A program made the position numbers and the translations under genes. Of a stretch of DNA of 64,000 nt, positions 25,270-36,309 are shown piece by piece (positions within the stretch are counted from its first letter, which is position 1; every line of letters begins with the position of its first letter). The notes under the pieces were generated by a model that was not told the origin of the DNA, ran no database searches, and worked only from the letters and a program-made list of their open reading frames with translations. Origin of the DNA: Ursus arctos (lineage: Eukaryota; Chordata; Mammalia; Carnivora; Ursidae); NCBI RefSeq assembly GCF_023065955.2, contig NW_026622763.1, positions 84,983,299 to 85,047,298 on the forward strand, read 5' to 3'.

Positions 25270-28200
25270 GGTGGGGGGGGGGGTCCACATTTTTTCATAT
25301 TGATATTGATCTCATGACTTAGATTCTTTTGATATTGGGAATTTCTTCTTAGATTATTACTTTCATTCCACCTAGGAACTCTTCATCCTCTTTAATAAAC
25401 TGGAGCATAGAAAGCATTCCCCAAGTCCTCTACTCTCACCTCCAGAAGGGAGATCAGCATACATTTATAGCACATATAATTGGTGAGTGCCTTAGGCAGA
25501 AAGACAAACATAGCACATGGCCTGCAGGTTGCTAGAATTGTTCCCTCAGTGCCTGACTGCTGGGGCATCAAAATGAAGCAGTCCTTTGTGGCTTCCCCTA
25601 GACATTCTTTCTCTAAAACAGTCAAGGAAAAATACCTTTTTGGTCTGGGCTGCTGGCTGTGACACTGTCGAATGGAAGAAAAGGGAGAAGGCACTCCTTG
25701 GACCCTGACTTCATCCCAATCTTTCCATTCCTCTCTCCTTTCCCTGGGAGTCTGACTGCATCCCATGGAACTGTGATTCATAGGATCTGAAGCTCTTTTT
25801 ACGGCTCTATCATATTCTGTGTCTTCGGGGACAAATACTAACTAGATGTTTTTTGCTAATTTGGGTGACTATACTTCTAAATATTCAATACGATGTGTCA
25901 GCCAAGGTGAGAAGGCTATCAGGTGAATAAACTGTGAATAGGATGCCTCCAACAGAAAGAGAAGAGAGAGAGTCAGAGACAGAAAGACCCAGAGACAGAG
26001 AGAGAGAGTAAAAGAGAGGGGCATTATTATGCCAAGGGACACAGTAAACTTTAACAAAGTCTTTTATTTTGAGTTTACCAAACCCCGAAAATTAGAGATA
26101 AACTGGTGATTTTGCCATTTATTTTAGGTAGGTAATTCACAAAACATTTTGCTAAACATAATCATTCATCTGTCATCAAGCAATTGTAGGAGCTCCTTGT
26201 TCTCCTGCTCTTAATGCCCACGGATACTGCCTTCTTTAGATCGTCATTTATTTCTCATGCAAATGTTCAAGTAGCTTCCTAAGGGTTCTTCCTACCTCCT
26301 TTTATTCAGATGTCTGCAGTTTGACCTCCTGGTTAGAAAGAAACTAGCAAGAGATCTTAAATGCCCATATTTCAATGACAACGTCCCTTCTGACATCTGT
26401 GTGCATTAAACTAACACCTTTAATTTGCTTTCATAGTTTCAATTGATAAAGAACTTGAATTCAGCTTTTATGCCTGCCAGTGATACACATGTAAAGTCAC
26501 CTTGTTATGACTAATAGAAGAAGTCTAATGATTCTACATCTATCCCCCCTATCCTCCAGGCTATGTTTGCTAAGATATAGATAGAACTTAATAGAACGCC
26601 ATCATTATTTTTATATATCAGTGAAAATAGGAAGCAAGTCAGAGGTTGCCCTAAAAATTTGTATTTTCAAATTTATTCCATCTACTTTAGGGAATTGGGA
26701 ACATTATTTGGTAGCTTTGAGTAAGAGTGGCCCAAGTAATAAAACTTCTATCTAGGTTTCTCCTCTATTATAGTTAAATACAGGTTCCCTCTTTACACAC
26801 ACAAGAATATGTTTTCAAGTGCTTTAGAATTATTAATGAACTGAACTCCCTCAGGAGTGATTCCTTTTAAATCCTGAAATCACAATTCTTTGAAGATATA
26901 AAGTACACCAATTTAACTGCCTTATCTCACCCAAAGTGGAAGTTTTTAAATTCATTCAGTCCCAACAGGGAGGAGTACACCCAGGTAGTACTTTACTGTT
27001 AAATCCCTCTTATTCAGAGACGTGGAAGAGCAAACGGGCAGTATAAGGAAACCATATTTTTTCCTGCTAGTGTTATATGTATTTTGGGGATAGAAAAATT
27101 TAGAACTTCCAATGTAGTTTTTCTGTTGACAAGAAATTCAATTACGTTGTAATGGGGGCTGTTTTGCTGATAAAATTCCTGATTCTGGTAGTCCGCCCAA
27201 TGTTTTAACAGTTTATAAATTGTTTATCAGCCTTCTTAAGACTCACTAGTAGGGAAAACAAAACAAAACAAAACAAAAACACAACACTATCTCGAAAGGC
27301 AGCAACATTAGTAGCTTTGAGAATATTCTTTCTGTGGGTTGCATTTTCAATCTTTTTTGAGATTCTCCCTTGCCTACAATCCAATTTCTCTCAGACCCAT
27401 ATGGTGCCAATTTCTTGAAAGCTTATTGTAGTAATATTAAAAATCTCAATCTAAATATCAAATTAGCCCCCAAATCATAAGGAAATAAATCCATGTGGGC
27501 TCACAAAATTTCCCCTTCAGGCCTTGAGAGTCTAGATATTTATTTCTTTGTTTCTTATGAGGAACAAATTGTTTTTAATGTTGCATTTTATAAAGGATTT
27601 AAAATGTATGGGTGTCCCCTAAAGTATTTGATTTTTGTGGCATTTTTAAAAACAATCATAACTTGAAAAATCTCAATATTTGAGCGATGATAATAAAAAT
27701 TGCTTTGGGCTAAAATTCTGTATTCTCTATCACAGTCCACAGGAAAGTTTTACAGCTAAGTAATAAACCTGAAAAATATAGGTTTATAATGGAAATGTTG
27801 ACAGACTCTAGCAGGCACTGTTGTAATATCTTGAATCTGATTTAAAAGAAGTTTTCAATAACGTTTTTCCAAGCAAGTCTTTTGGCGAATAAAATTTAAA
27901 AAAATTAAAAAAGAGAAAGAAAGAAAAAGAAAAACATTTCTACTACCTCAGTGATTGATGAAAATATGAGGAATTTGTGACCAGATACCCTGGGGCAGCT
28001 GTGAAAAAGACAATGGGTACTTGTAACAGGACAATAAGCATGGGGAGATTATTGTAAAAAGCTAAACGGTTAAAGTCCCACTCCATAGAGACATTTCGAT
28101 ATGATAGTCCATAAGTGTCATATAGATCATACTGGCATGTTCTTAGATAAAGGTAGTAATGGCATAAACTATCAGCCCATTTAATTACGTTTTAATAGAA

Positions 28201-28500
28201 AAAATATTTGGAGGATAATAACAAGAGTAGCTGTCAAATGACATACATAAGTGTGCTCTCCCACATTCTTCACAAAATTAAGGTACCAGGTACCTGACAT
28301 AGGTTAGTTTTTATGCTTTAAATTTTACTGTTTCTGATGGGAGATAAAAAATATTTCCTTCAATTACCTAATTAAGATGGAAAACTAGTTAGGCATGGGT
28401 ACGATCCATTTGAGGTCACTGCCTTGCCCTGGACCTAGAGTGGCCTTGAGAGAGCCAGTGTGTGGAAATGCTTAGGTCAAGCTGAGGAGCAGATCGTGCC
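25270..28500. other. Intronic sequence, mostly unassigned
   Basis: No exon. A GA-rich low-complexity patch lies at about 25958-26020, an (AAAAC)n repeat at 27254-27282 and a purine-rich patch at about 27897-27936. Confidence 0.5.
27254..27282. repeat. (AAAAC)n repeat
   Basis: Five to six units of AAAAC, slightly imperfect at the ends. Confidence 0.92.
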
Positions 28501-28507
28501 AGGATAA

Positions 28508-28640
28508 CACCTCCTTGCTCATTAGCTACACGACCTTGAACAAGTCACCTCTCTAAGTCTCACTGTTTTCCTACACAATGGGAATAATATGGATAACAAT
28601 AAGAGTGATAATAATAATAGTTAACATCATTGATTGTTAT
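28508..28640 (+). mobile_element. MIR, central part
   Basis: TAGCTACACGACCTTGAACAAG, TCACCTCTCTAAGTCTCAC and ACACAATGGGAATAATATGG reproduce the MIR core (GTGACCTTGGGCAAG...CTCAGTTTCC...AATGGGGATAATA). Confidence 0.8.
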
Positions 28641-28644
28641 TCTA

Positions 28645-30015
28645 TTACTGTTACTGCTGTGAACTGTCATTGCCAATGTATAGGAAACCAAAGGACGGCA
28701 AGGACAACCTCTTCCACACAGCTGTGATCAGTACGAGTCAACGTTGGTTGCGTACCAGGGACTGGGGTAATTCATGAAAATTTTCAACCCCACAATGAAG
28801 GGCCTTTGGCTGTCCACTCTTGCTTTAGGGATTGCCATGCAGGATTCCAGTCTGCAGTGGAAACTTGTCATTTAGATTGATGCTCTGACTCAATGTGCCA
28901 AATCTTTAAAGATGTAGCCTTTGGAAATTTTAAAAGGAAAACATAAACAACTAGACTCTTAAAGTGTTTTAATAATATATTTATATTTCATAAATTGAGT
29001 ATCAGCACCCAGATTAAGAACAGTCTTGATATCACAAAAGCGCCTCTGCCTGACTGATATTGGTTATATTTTTATGGAATTCTTTAACCTTATATATGAA
29101 TTAGCTTAAGGATATTATTTTATTTAGCACTTAATGCATCCTTGGTGAAAGGCTTATAAACTCTATTTCATTTTAGCTGAATAACTTTGGCAATTTAATA
29201 CATACTAGAAAGAATATGAAAATATAGGGGAATCATTCATTTTGTTTTAAAAAATAAAATAATTCTAATTTTAAAGCTCAATTCAGTCTGACATTCAATC
29301 CACAAGAGACTTCATAACAAAATCCTTGGCTTAAGCTTTATATACTACAGTTTCTAATAGAGCAGCCCCATTAGTAAACTGTATTCATGCTAATGTGCTT
29401 GCTTGGGGCAATAATCATCAGAGTCCCTAGTTCTGGATCCTACCAGTGAAAGTGCACCAGGAGTGGGTGATGTAGTATTGTAATTATACAATTAGCCTTG
29501 TCAAAGCATGGAGCACTGGGAATAGCAGGATCCTGAAGCTTAAAATGTGGCCAGTTGATAGATGACTGTCATTAAGCTCATCCTTTGTTCACTTTGTGAT
29601 AGGGTAGATACTGAGCTTAGGAAAAGGATTCTTAATGAAGGATTAAATCTTTGACCCATAGCCACTTTTTTAATGTGCTCATAACCACTCAGCTCACCCT
29701 TCCTTTCCACAACTACACACATACTCTGTTCCACTCTCACCTTAGCCTGATGAAAAATAACAAACATTTGCCTGCAAGCTCTTTTTAATCCATCAAATTT
29801 AGATATTAGAAAGGGAAATTTTGTACCAATAGTGTTTAGGCTACTACTTCTAATCATGACAATAATGGATCTCTCCATCCTATGCTCTTCCCCATATATA
29901 CATATTTAATTGGATATTGTGGAATTTTGAGTACATAGAATTACTCTATATTTAAAGTATAAATTCTTCTCACTAATATATTTGTATTAAAATTGTATAA
30001 AATTGTATAAAAATA
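28645..30015. other. Intronic sequence, nothing recognised
   Basis: No exon or nameable repeat. The minus-strand open frame 29540-29878 has no familiar motif and is taken as chance. Confidence 0.5.
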
Positions 30016-30019
30016 CCAG

Positions 30020-30020
<1 letters not shown>

Positions 30021-30092
<72 letters not shown>
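30021..30092. repeat. Compound (TA)17(TG)19 microsatellite
   Basis: A pure TA run (30021-30054) passes directly into a pure TG run (30055-30092). Confidence 0.98.
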
Positions 30093-30094
<2 letters not shown>

Positions 30095-30689
30095 TATTTA
30101 TGTTTGTATGCACAAATGCATACAATATCATACAAGCTGTGTATATTTATTTCATCACATGTAATACTAAATAGAATTATTCTAAATTTTGAACTTTCTC
30201 AGAAGGTAGAAGATTGGCATAAAACCTTAACTGCTCATTTAGTCTGTCTTCATTATTAACCCAATTTTCTTCTCTTCTGGCTCTGTGCCCTCTGGGTTTG
30301 ATTGGGTTATCTTTCTTCTGTAGCCAGTGACCTGCTAAACCACTTTCCTATGGTAATTAGAACGTGCAGAAGTAGGACTGTAGATGTTCCCACTAAGTAA
30401 CTGTAAGAGAATCTAACACTACATTTTGACTGTTGCATCCCTCCTAGGTCAATAACACAGAACCCAGTTCTTTTTCTTTATAGCCACTGTTCTAGAATTT
30501 ATATGTGCAAATCTATGGAGGATATCCTTTGAAGTAAAACTCTACCAAATTACTAATGCTAGAATTAGACTTAGTGTTCAGAGTATGACATGTCCATTGT
30601 AATGTATCAAAAACGGCAAGTTCAAAACATGTTTGAAAAAAATAAGTCATTATTACAAATACAGATCTCAGCAAGACTTGAGAGTACAA

Positions 30690-31040
30690 TTAAAAACAAA
30701 GAACAAGGAGGTTTGTGTGGTTATAAAGGGATAGCACGAGGTCATGAAATAGTTCTATATCTTGACTGTGGTGGTGGTTGTATTAATCAACACGTGATAA
30801 AATTGCTTAGAATTACACATATGCAGATGCTCACAGTTTTCATTAAAATGGGGAAAATATGAATAAGCTCTACGGATTGCACTAATGTCAAATTCCCAGT
30901 TGAAATATTGTGTTACAGTTGTACAAGATGCTCTCACTGGGGAAATTGTGTGAAGGGATGTGGAAACCCTCCTTAATATTTTTTTTTAACTTTCTATGGA
31001 TCTACAATTATTTCAAAATAAAAACTTATTTTTTTAAATG
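30690..31040 (+). mobile_element. Old L1 3' UTR end
   Basis: GAAATAGTTCTATATCTTGACTG, TGGTGGTGGTTG, TACAAGATGCTCTCACTGGGG and the terminal ATCTACAATTATTTC with AAAATAAAAACTT are typical of old mammalian L1 3' ends. Confidence 0.7.
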
Positions 31041-31124
31041 CTATCTGGAGAAGGAATTGGGCAGGTGAGGAGGAAGTAAATTTTCATTTTGTTCTCAGTC
31101 TCAATATGATTTTACTGTTTTCAG

Positions 31125-31240
31125 CCAAATCGTTTGAGCTCCTCAGCCTTTGTTTCTCCCATGTACAGCAAAAGGCAAGTCCTACCTCTCTGAATTACTG
31201 TAAACATCTTGAAATCTGGGAAAAAATGGCATTGCATGCA
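31125..31240 (+). mobile_element. Possible MIR remnant
   Basis: GCTCCTCAGCCTTTGTTTCTCCCATGTACAG followed by CCTACCTCTCTGAATTACTG is MIR-like but weak. Confidence 0.4.
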
Positions 31241-31244
31241 TACA

Positions 31245-32355
31245 TCTAAAAGATCATGAATATATATCACAACTTCCTGAGAGCAATGTTATAGCACCCG
31301 TCTAACTCAACAGTTTTAGAAACAAAAGCCATAGGGGAGCCATAAAGTAGATATACCAGTCCTCCTACTTTGAATCTGCATTTGAGAAAATCACTATGCT
31401 CCTAAAAGCTGCTACAATACCAAGCTTCACATAGTCATGACTGATAGATGTAATTGCAAACACTTTGCACACATGAAGTACAATTTAATCCATTTGGGTT
31501 GGATAGCTTTCACTTTTCTGTCAAAGAAAAGTACATTAAAAGTACTAGCTAACGCATACATTTACAGTAAAGAAATTAAGTTCTTTACTTTCTGTATGTG
31601 TATGGTAACTGAATGAAAACTCTGCCATTTATAAATGGAGTCACTTCCAAGCTGAATTAGAGTTGCTCAGCATGCCAAACAAAGCCACAGGCAAAGCAAA
31701 GCAAAAGGGAAGCTTGCTATTTTATAGGTTAGACAAGAAACAACCTACATGACTGCTTCTCTAAGTGAGAGGCCTTCATATTTCAAGCAAACCCCAGGAA
31801 ACAATTAAGGCCTCATTGCAATTCTGGGACCTGTGCTTTAGAAACTGCATCAATAAACTTCATTTTCATCTGGTACATTTGAGATTCCCTCTTATCCCTT
31901 ACTACCCCTTTTATATCGTCCTCCTTTAAGGCAATGAGAATTTGGCACATAAATAAAAAGCATGATGTTGTTTCAGGGAGGGGATAAACACGATTCAAAT
32001 TCAACCAGGTGCTTTATCACCAATTTGGGAGGTTGCAATGTTATTAGACATTCTGATATAAAGATGGAAAGGGAAAACTATCAGTGGAAAAGAGAGAGTA
32101 AAAAAAAAAATCTTGGAAGGTAAACTGAAAACTCAAAAGTACGTGAAGGTAAAAATCTAGCTGTCTCTCATTTAATATTCTATAGGGAGAAAGTTCATTA
32201 TTACATCATTTCAAAGTTCTCGCAAGAGTGATATAATCTTTTAGACTAACTCTCTAATATGGTAACAGTTATTCAACAACTGTAAAGAAGGAATCCACAA
32301 ATCTTACAGAGCCAGGGGAAGGGGTGCTAGCTGTTAGTTGAGCTAGGCTGGGTGT
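31245..32355. other. Intronic sequence, nothing recognised
   Basis: No exon or nameable repeat was found. Confidence 0.5.
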
Positions 32356-32359
32356 CTGG

Positions 32360-32500
32360 TGAGACGAGGGGTGCCAGGGTGATACATGGATTCAGATCCT
32401 GGCTTTGTAACTAAAAAAGATCTGTGGCCTTAAATGGACTCTGTCACCTGTTTGGGCTTCAGTTTCTCCATCTTCAAAACAAGCTCATCAGATGGTCTTC
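32360..32500 (+). mobile_element. MIR
   Basis: GGATTCAGATCCTGGCTTTG, then TTGGGCTTCAGTTTCTCCAT and CTTCAAAACAAG follow the MIR order. The plus-strand open frame starting at 32434 overlaps it and is not a gene. Confidence 0.75.
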
Positions 32501-32923
32501 AAGCTGGTCTCTGTGAAGACCCCAGGAAACTCAGAATCCCAAGAAACCCTCTCAATGTCGTCGGCTGCTGTGTTACGGCTTGGTTTTATTTGTTTAGATT
32601 TTCAAGTATAAGATTTCACTTAAAACAACTGCATGACTTAAACATTTTTTTTAAAATCACTGAACTAGATAATCTTCCAGGGCTCCTCGCTATGCCAAAA
32701 TTTCAACAAGTTCTGATATTAATTTTTCTTAAACATTCTACCACCTCTACAAAGTAAATTTTCTGGACTGGATCCTTTCCATGTAATTTTTCTATTGCTT
32801 TCCTTTCCTTTTGTATACACAGCAAACTACTTCAAGATACTAGTTTGGGTTTTGCACATCTTATTTAGAATAAATAAGAAAATCTGTATTTCTAGTTTGA
32901 GCTCTCCATCTTAAAAGGGTTTT

Positions 32924-33060
32924 GGGGGGTGCCTTGGCGGCTTAGTCAGTTAAGAAGTCCGACTCTTGATTTTGGCTCAGATCATGATCTCAGGGTTGTG
33001 AGATGGAGCCCCACGAAGGACTCCGCACTCTGCGTGGAGCTTGCTAGAGATTCTCTCTCC
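32924..33060 (+). mobile_element. CanSINE, 3'-truncated
   Basis: Head GGGGGGTGCCTTGGCGGC, TTGATTTTGGCTCAGATCATG and CTCAGGGTTGTGAGATGGAG. It stops near GATTCTCTCTCC with no AATAAA tail, so it lost its 3' third, perhaps through later recombination with the sequence that follows. Confidence 0.9.
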
Positions 33061-33064
33061 CAAA

Positions 33065-33620
33065 AGGGGGGATGTTTGTACTGCAGGACCTGAAATTGCA
33101 GTTCTAAGGCACCAGCATCCAGGAGATAAGTCTCTCTTAGGTTCTGTTGTTTGAGAAATCAACTTATATCTATCTAGCTGTGGAGGTGGGGTAGAACTCA
33201 ACAACCCAGAGAAAAATGGTTACATTCTCCAAGACCAAGAAGAAAAGGAATCATGAGTGGTAGTTCCAGAGGGAGCTTGGAGTGGGTTGCAAGGAGGATA
33301 TGCTCCTACTTTTCACTCTGAATCCACAGAGCTCCTAGGCCTCTCATGCGATGGTGTGTGGATGGATGCCCAGGACCTGGGGGGACTGAACACCATGAGG
33401 CAGATTTGTAAGCGTAAAGTCGGCTAGCTTGATGGAAGAAGAAAGTTAGTGAAGCAGAGCTCAATCTCTCCAGTCACTCCATCAGCCCTGTCTAGATCAG
33501 CTGACAGCCTGCCAACCCAAAGGTAAATGAGCCCAGCCAAGATCCCGGAGCCACCCAGCAGACCCACACTCATGAGAAACAAACAATTAAGTTATATGCC
33601 AAATATTTCCTTCTCAAAAA
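33065..33620 (+). mobile_element. Unassigned LTR-like stretch
   Basis: Less AT-rich than its surroundings. The end (TGTCTAGATCAGCTGACAGCC, GAGCCCAGCCAAGATC, ACTCATGAGAAACAAAC) resembles the 3' ends of MaLR/ERVL-type LTRs as I remember them. I cannot identify the 5' boundary and could be wrong about the class. Confidence 0.35.
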
Positions 33621-33773
33621 AGAGAGAAGGAAAATGATTTGGAAGCTCTAGTGACTATACATACCTAACAAATAGACCGGAGAGCTCTGCTTCCATGAAG
33701 CTGAACAAGAAGCACCTTTATGTATCAATTACGAAAGAAAAGTGGAGACTGTCTCTGTCTGCCAACCAACATA

Positions 33774-34206
33774 TATTTCTTTTTATTTTTAATTTCAATT
33801 CAATTAATTAACATATAGTGTGTAATTAGTTTCAGAGGTAGAGGTCAGTGATTCATCAGTATTATTTAATACCTAGTGCTCATTACATCACGTGCCCTCC
33901 TTAATGTCCATCACCCACTTACCCCATCTTCCTACACCCCTCCTCTCTAGCAACCCTCAGTTTGTTTCTTATGATTAAGAGTCTCTTATGGTTTTTCTCC
34001 CTCTCTAATTTCATCTTGTTTTATTTTTCCCTACCTTCCCCTATGATCTTCTGTTTTGTTTCTTAAATTCCGCATATGAGTGAGATCATATGATACTTGT
34101 CTTTCTCTGATTGACCTATTTTGCTTAGCATAATACCCTCTAGTTCTATTCATGTCATTGCAAATGGCAAGATTTCATTTTTTTGAACCGCTGAGTAGTA
34201 TTCCAT

Positions 34207-34251
<45 letters not shown>

Positions 34252-34585
34252 AACCACCTCTTGTTTATCCATTCATCTGTCGATGGACATCTGGGCTCTT
34301 TCCATAGTTTGGCTGTTGTGGACATTACTGCTGTAAACATTGGGGTGCGGGTGCCCTTTTGGATCACTACATTTGTATCTTTGGGGTAAGTACCTTGTAG
34401 TACAATTGAGGAACCTCCATACTGTTTTCCAGAATGGCTACGCCAGCTTGCATTCCCATCAACAGTGTAAGAGGGTTCCCCTTTCCCCACATCCTCGCCA
34501 ACACCTATTTCCTGACTTGTTAATTTTAGCCGTTCTGACTGGTGTCGTTGTGGTTTTGATTTGTGTTTCCCTGGAGCATTAAATA
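33774..34585 (-). mobile_element. Carnivore L1, 5'-truncated, ORF2 3' end plus 3' UTR
   Basis: In antisense: an oligo-T-rich start, TTAACATATAGTGTG, GTTTCAGAGGTAGAGGTCAG, GTGCCCTCCTTAATGTCC, ATGAGTGAGATCATATGA, GCTGAGTAGTATTCCATTG, CTGTCGATGGACATCTGGGC, then the reverse-transcriptase C-terminal coding end (the minus frame contains [13 protein letters not shown] and the end of ORF2). Two internal deletions are apparent relative to what I remember (near 34405 and 34543), and a TG microsatellite sits at the site that is usually ATATAT. Confidence 0.92.
34211..34242. repeat. (TG)16 microsatellite inside L1
   Basis: Pure TG run within the antisense L1. It produces the Thr-His run in the L1 open frame. 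Confidence 0.97.
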
Positions 34586-34981
34586 TATCTCATCAGATTC
34601 TTCAGTATCCCTAGAAAAATCCTTGTGGGGACCTCCCAATACATGATTAAAATGGAATGTCTCACCGACTATCACAGGTGAGCACCAAGCTAGAATAATT
34701 TTAACTTAGAAAAAAATTAACGTAATGTTCCTCTAATCTGTTATCTCAGATAAAATTCATTTTCATTTAACATGGGGTTAATGATGGAAAAACTTCTCCA
34801 AGGCAGATTTGTATTTTGTCCTGGAAAAAAATTTCAAGTGAACTCTACAACTGTACAAAGGTATAGCAATCTTCTTCTGAAATGGCTGGCCTTGAGAACA
34901 CTGCTCTGTGTGATTTAAAAAACAAAACAAAAACCAAAAAACAAACAAACATAAAAAACCCACCCCAAAACCCCAATGCCA

Positions 34982-35215
34982 ATATTTATTGAGCAATACT
35001 ATGGGTTAGGCAATATATTAATATACTAACACACTTTATTATTTTATTTCTTATAATAACTCTATGAGCTAAATATTGTTATCCTGATGTTTAGATAAGG
35101 AAGTTAAGAGAGTTTAAATAACTTGCCAAAAATTTTACAGCTAATGACTGGTAGTTGGGATTCAAAGCTAGAGATTTCTACTTCCAAAATCCGTTTTCCC
35201 TCACCATTATAATCA
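34982..35215 (-). mobile_element. MIR, antisense, nearly full length
   Basis: ATATTTATTGAGCAATACTATGG, AATAACTCTATGAGCTAAATATTG, TTAGATAAGGAAGTTAAGAG, TAACTTGCCAAAAATTTTAC and GGGATTCAAAGCTAGAG are collinear with antisense MIR. Confidence 0.85.
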
Positions 35216-35604
35216 TAGTAGGGTCTCAAAGGAAATTTGCTATATTCATGAGTACAATAATAAATGAGTACAAATGAATAAAGAAATATATATATATTTC
35301 TGTTCTGGAGAAACTTCTGATTTTTCAGATTAATATCAATTGCTCCTATTTATTAATTCAAATTTGATAAACAAAGTTTTGCTTCATTTTATATAAGCAC
35401 AAGTATTCTCATTTAGCAAAATGGGAAAATGGATCTCAAAGTTCTCACAACTATGATTCAGAATTTATACCCAGATTGTATTTCTCTATGGTTGATATTC
35501 TTTCTGTTACATATGCTGCCTTTCTGTAGAAGTCATGCCCAAGTTGTTTTGATGCTAATAAATATTATATAATGTATTATAATTTTACTTAATGTTATAA
35601 TAAC

Positions 35605-35800
35605 ATACTAAGCACTAAAGCTTTGGTAGCAAATGTGCAAAGCCAATGTATGATCTCATTTAACCATCACAACAGCTGGATGAATGAAGGCTGTTGCTTA
35701 TTTTATAGATGAGGAATCAGATTTAGAGATATTAAGGAATTTGCCAAAGTCATACAGATGATAAGTGCAGAACTAAAAGAGGAACAGAGTACTACTTTCT
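35605..35800 (-). mobile_element. MIR, antisense
   Basis: CATTTAACCATCACAACAGC, TTTTATAGATGAGGAATCAG and GGAATTTGCCAAAGTCATACAG match the antisense MIR core. Confidence 0.85.
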
Positions 35801-35864
35801 TCTAAATTCTGCCCTAAAATACTAATGGATGGCACCGTCTCTCTTCTGTCACCATATGAGGCAA

Positions 35865-36030
35865 TATTTTTTGTTTACTTGGTTTTTGTATCTATCTTCC
35901 CCAATAGAATATAAAAACTGTGATAGAGGGACTTAGGTTGTTGCTCTTTCTCGAAATCCTAGATCTTGAGATAGTACCTGCTGCATCATAACTTGATATT
36001 TTTTTAGATGAATAAATACATGAATCTTTC
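35865..36030 (+). mobile_element. L2-type 3' end remnant
   Basis: TAGAATATAAAAACTGTGATAG, CTAGATCTTGAGATAGTACC and TAGATGAATAAATACATGAA follow the order of L2-type 3' ends; weak. Confidence 0.4.
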
Positions 36031-36069
36031 TTAAAGACCACAGATATTTTCCTTTGTGATTTCAATCTC

Positions 36070-36079
36070 AAGTGTCTAA
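36070..36079. repeat. Target-site duplication, left copy, of CanSINE
   Basis: AAGTGTCTAA is repeated exactly at 36297-36306 on the other side of the SINE. Confidence 0.85.
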
Positions 36080-36296
36080 GGGCTCCTGGGTGGCTCAGTT
36101 GGTTAAGCGTCCAACTCTTGATTTTGGCTCAGGTCATGATCTCAGGGTCATGAGATTGAGCCCAGGGTCTGCGCTCAGTGGGGAGTCTACTAGAGATTCT
36201 ATTTTTCTCTTTCTGCCCCTCCCCCCACTCATGCGCACGCCCACATGCACATGCTCTCTGTCTCTCAAATAAAAGAATAAATCTTTAAAAAAATTT
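36080..36296 (+). mobile_element. CanSINE, full length
   Basis: Head GGGCTCCTGGGTGGCTCAG, TTAAGCGTCCAACTCTTG, GGTCATGATCTCAGGGTC, a pyrimidine-rich stretch with CCTCCCCCCACTC, and the tail AATAAATCTTTAAAAAAA. An exact 10-bp duplication flanks it. It belongs to an older-looking subfamily than the copy at 46539. Confidence 0.97.
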
Positions 36297-36309
36297 AAGT
36301 GTCTAATGA

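Noticed and set aside
25392..25781. Minus-strand open frame of 129 codons
   Set aside because: The longest non-repeat frame, but no recognised domain and an antisense frame is also open. It could be tested by conservation; I see no support for a gene.
25958..26020. CanSINE remnant in the GA-rich patch
   Set aside because: Only GA-rich low complexity is present; no SINE head, middle or tail.
34155..34490. Minus-strand open frame with a Thr-His run
   Set aside because: It is the decayed end of L1 ORF2 interrupted by a TG microsatellite.
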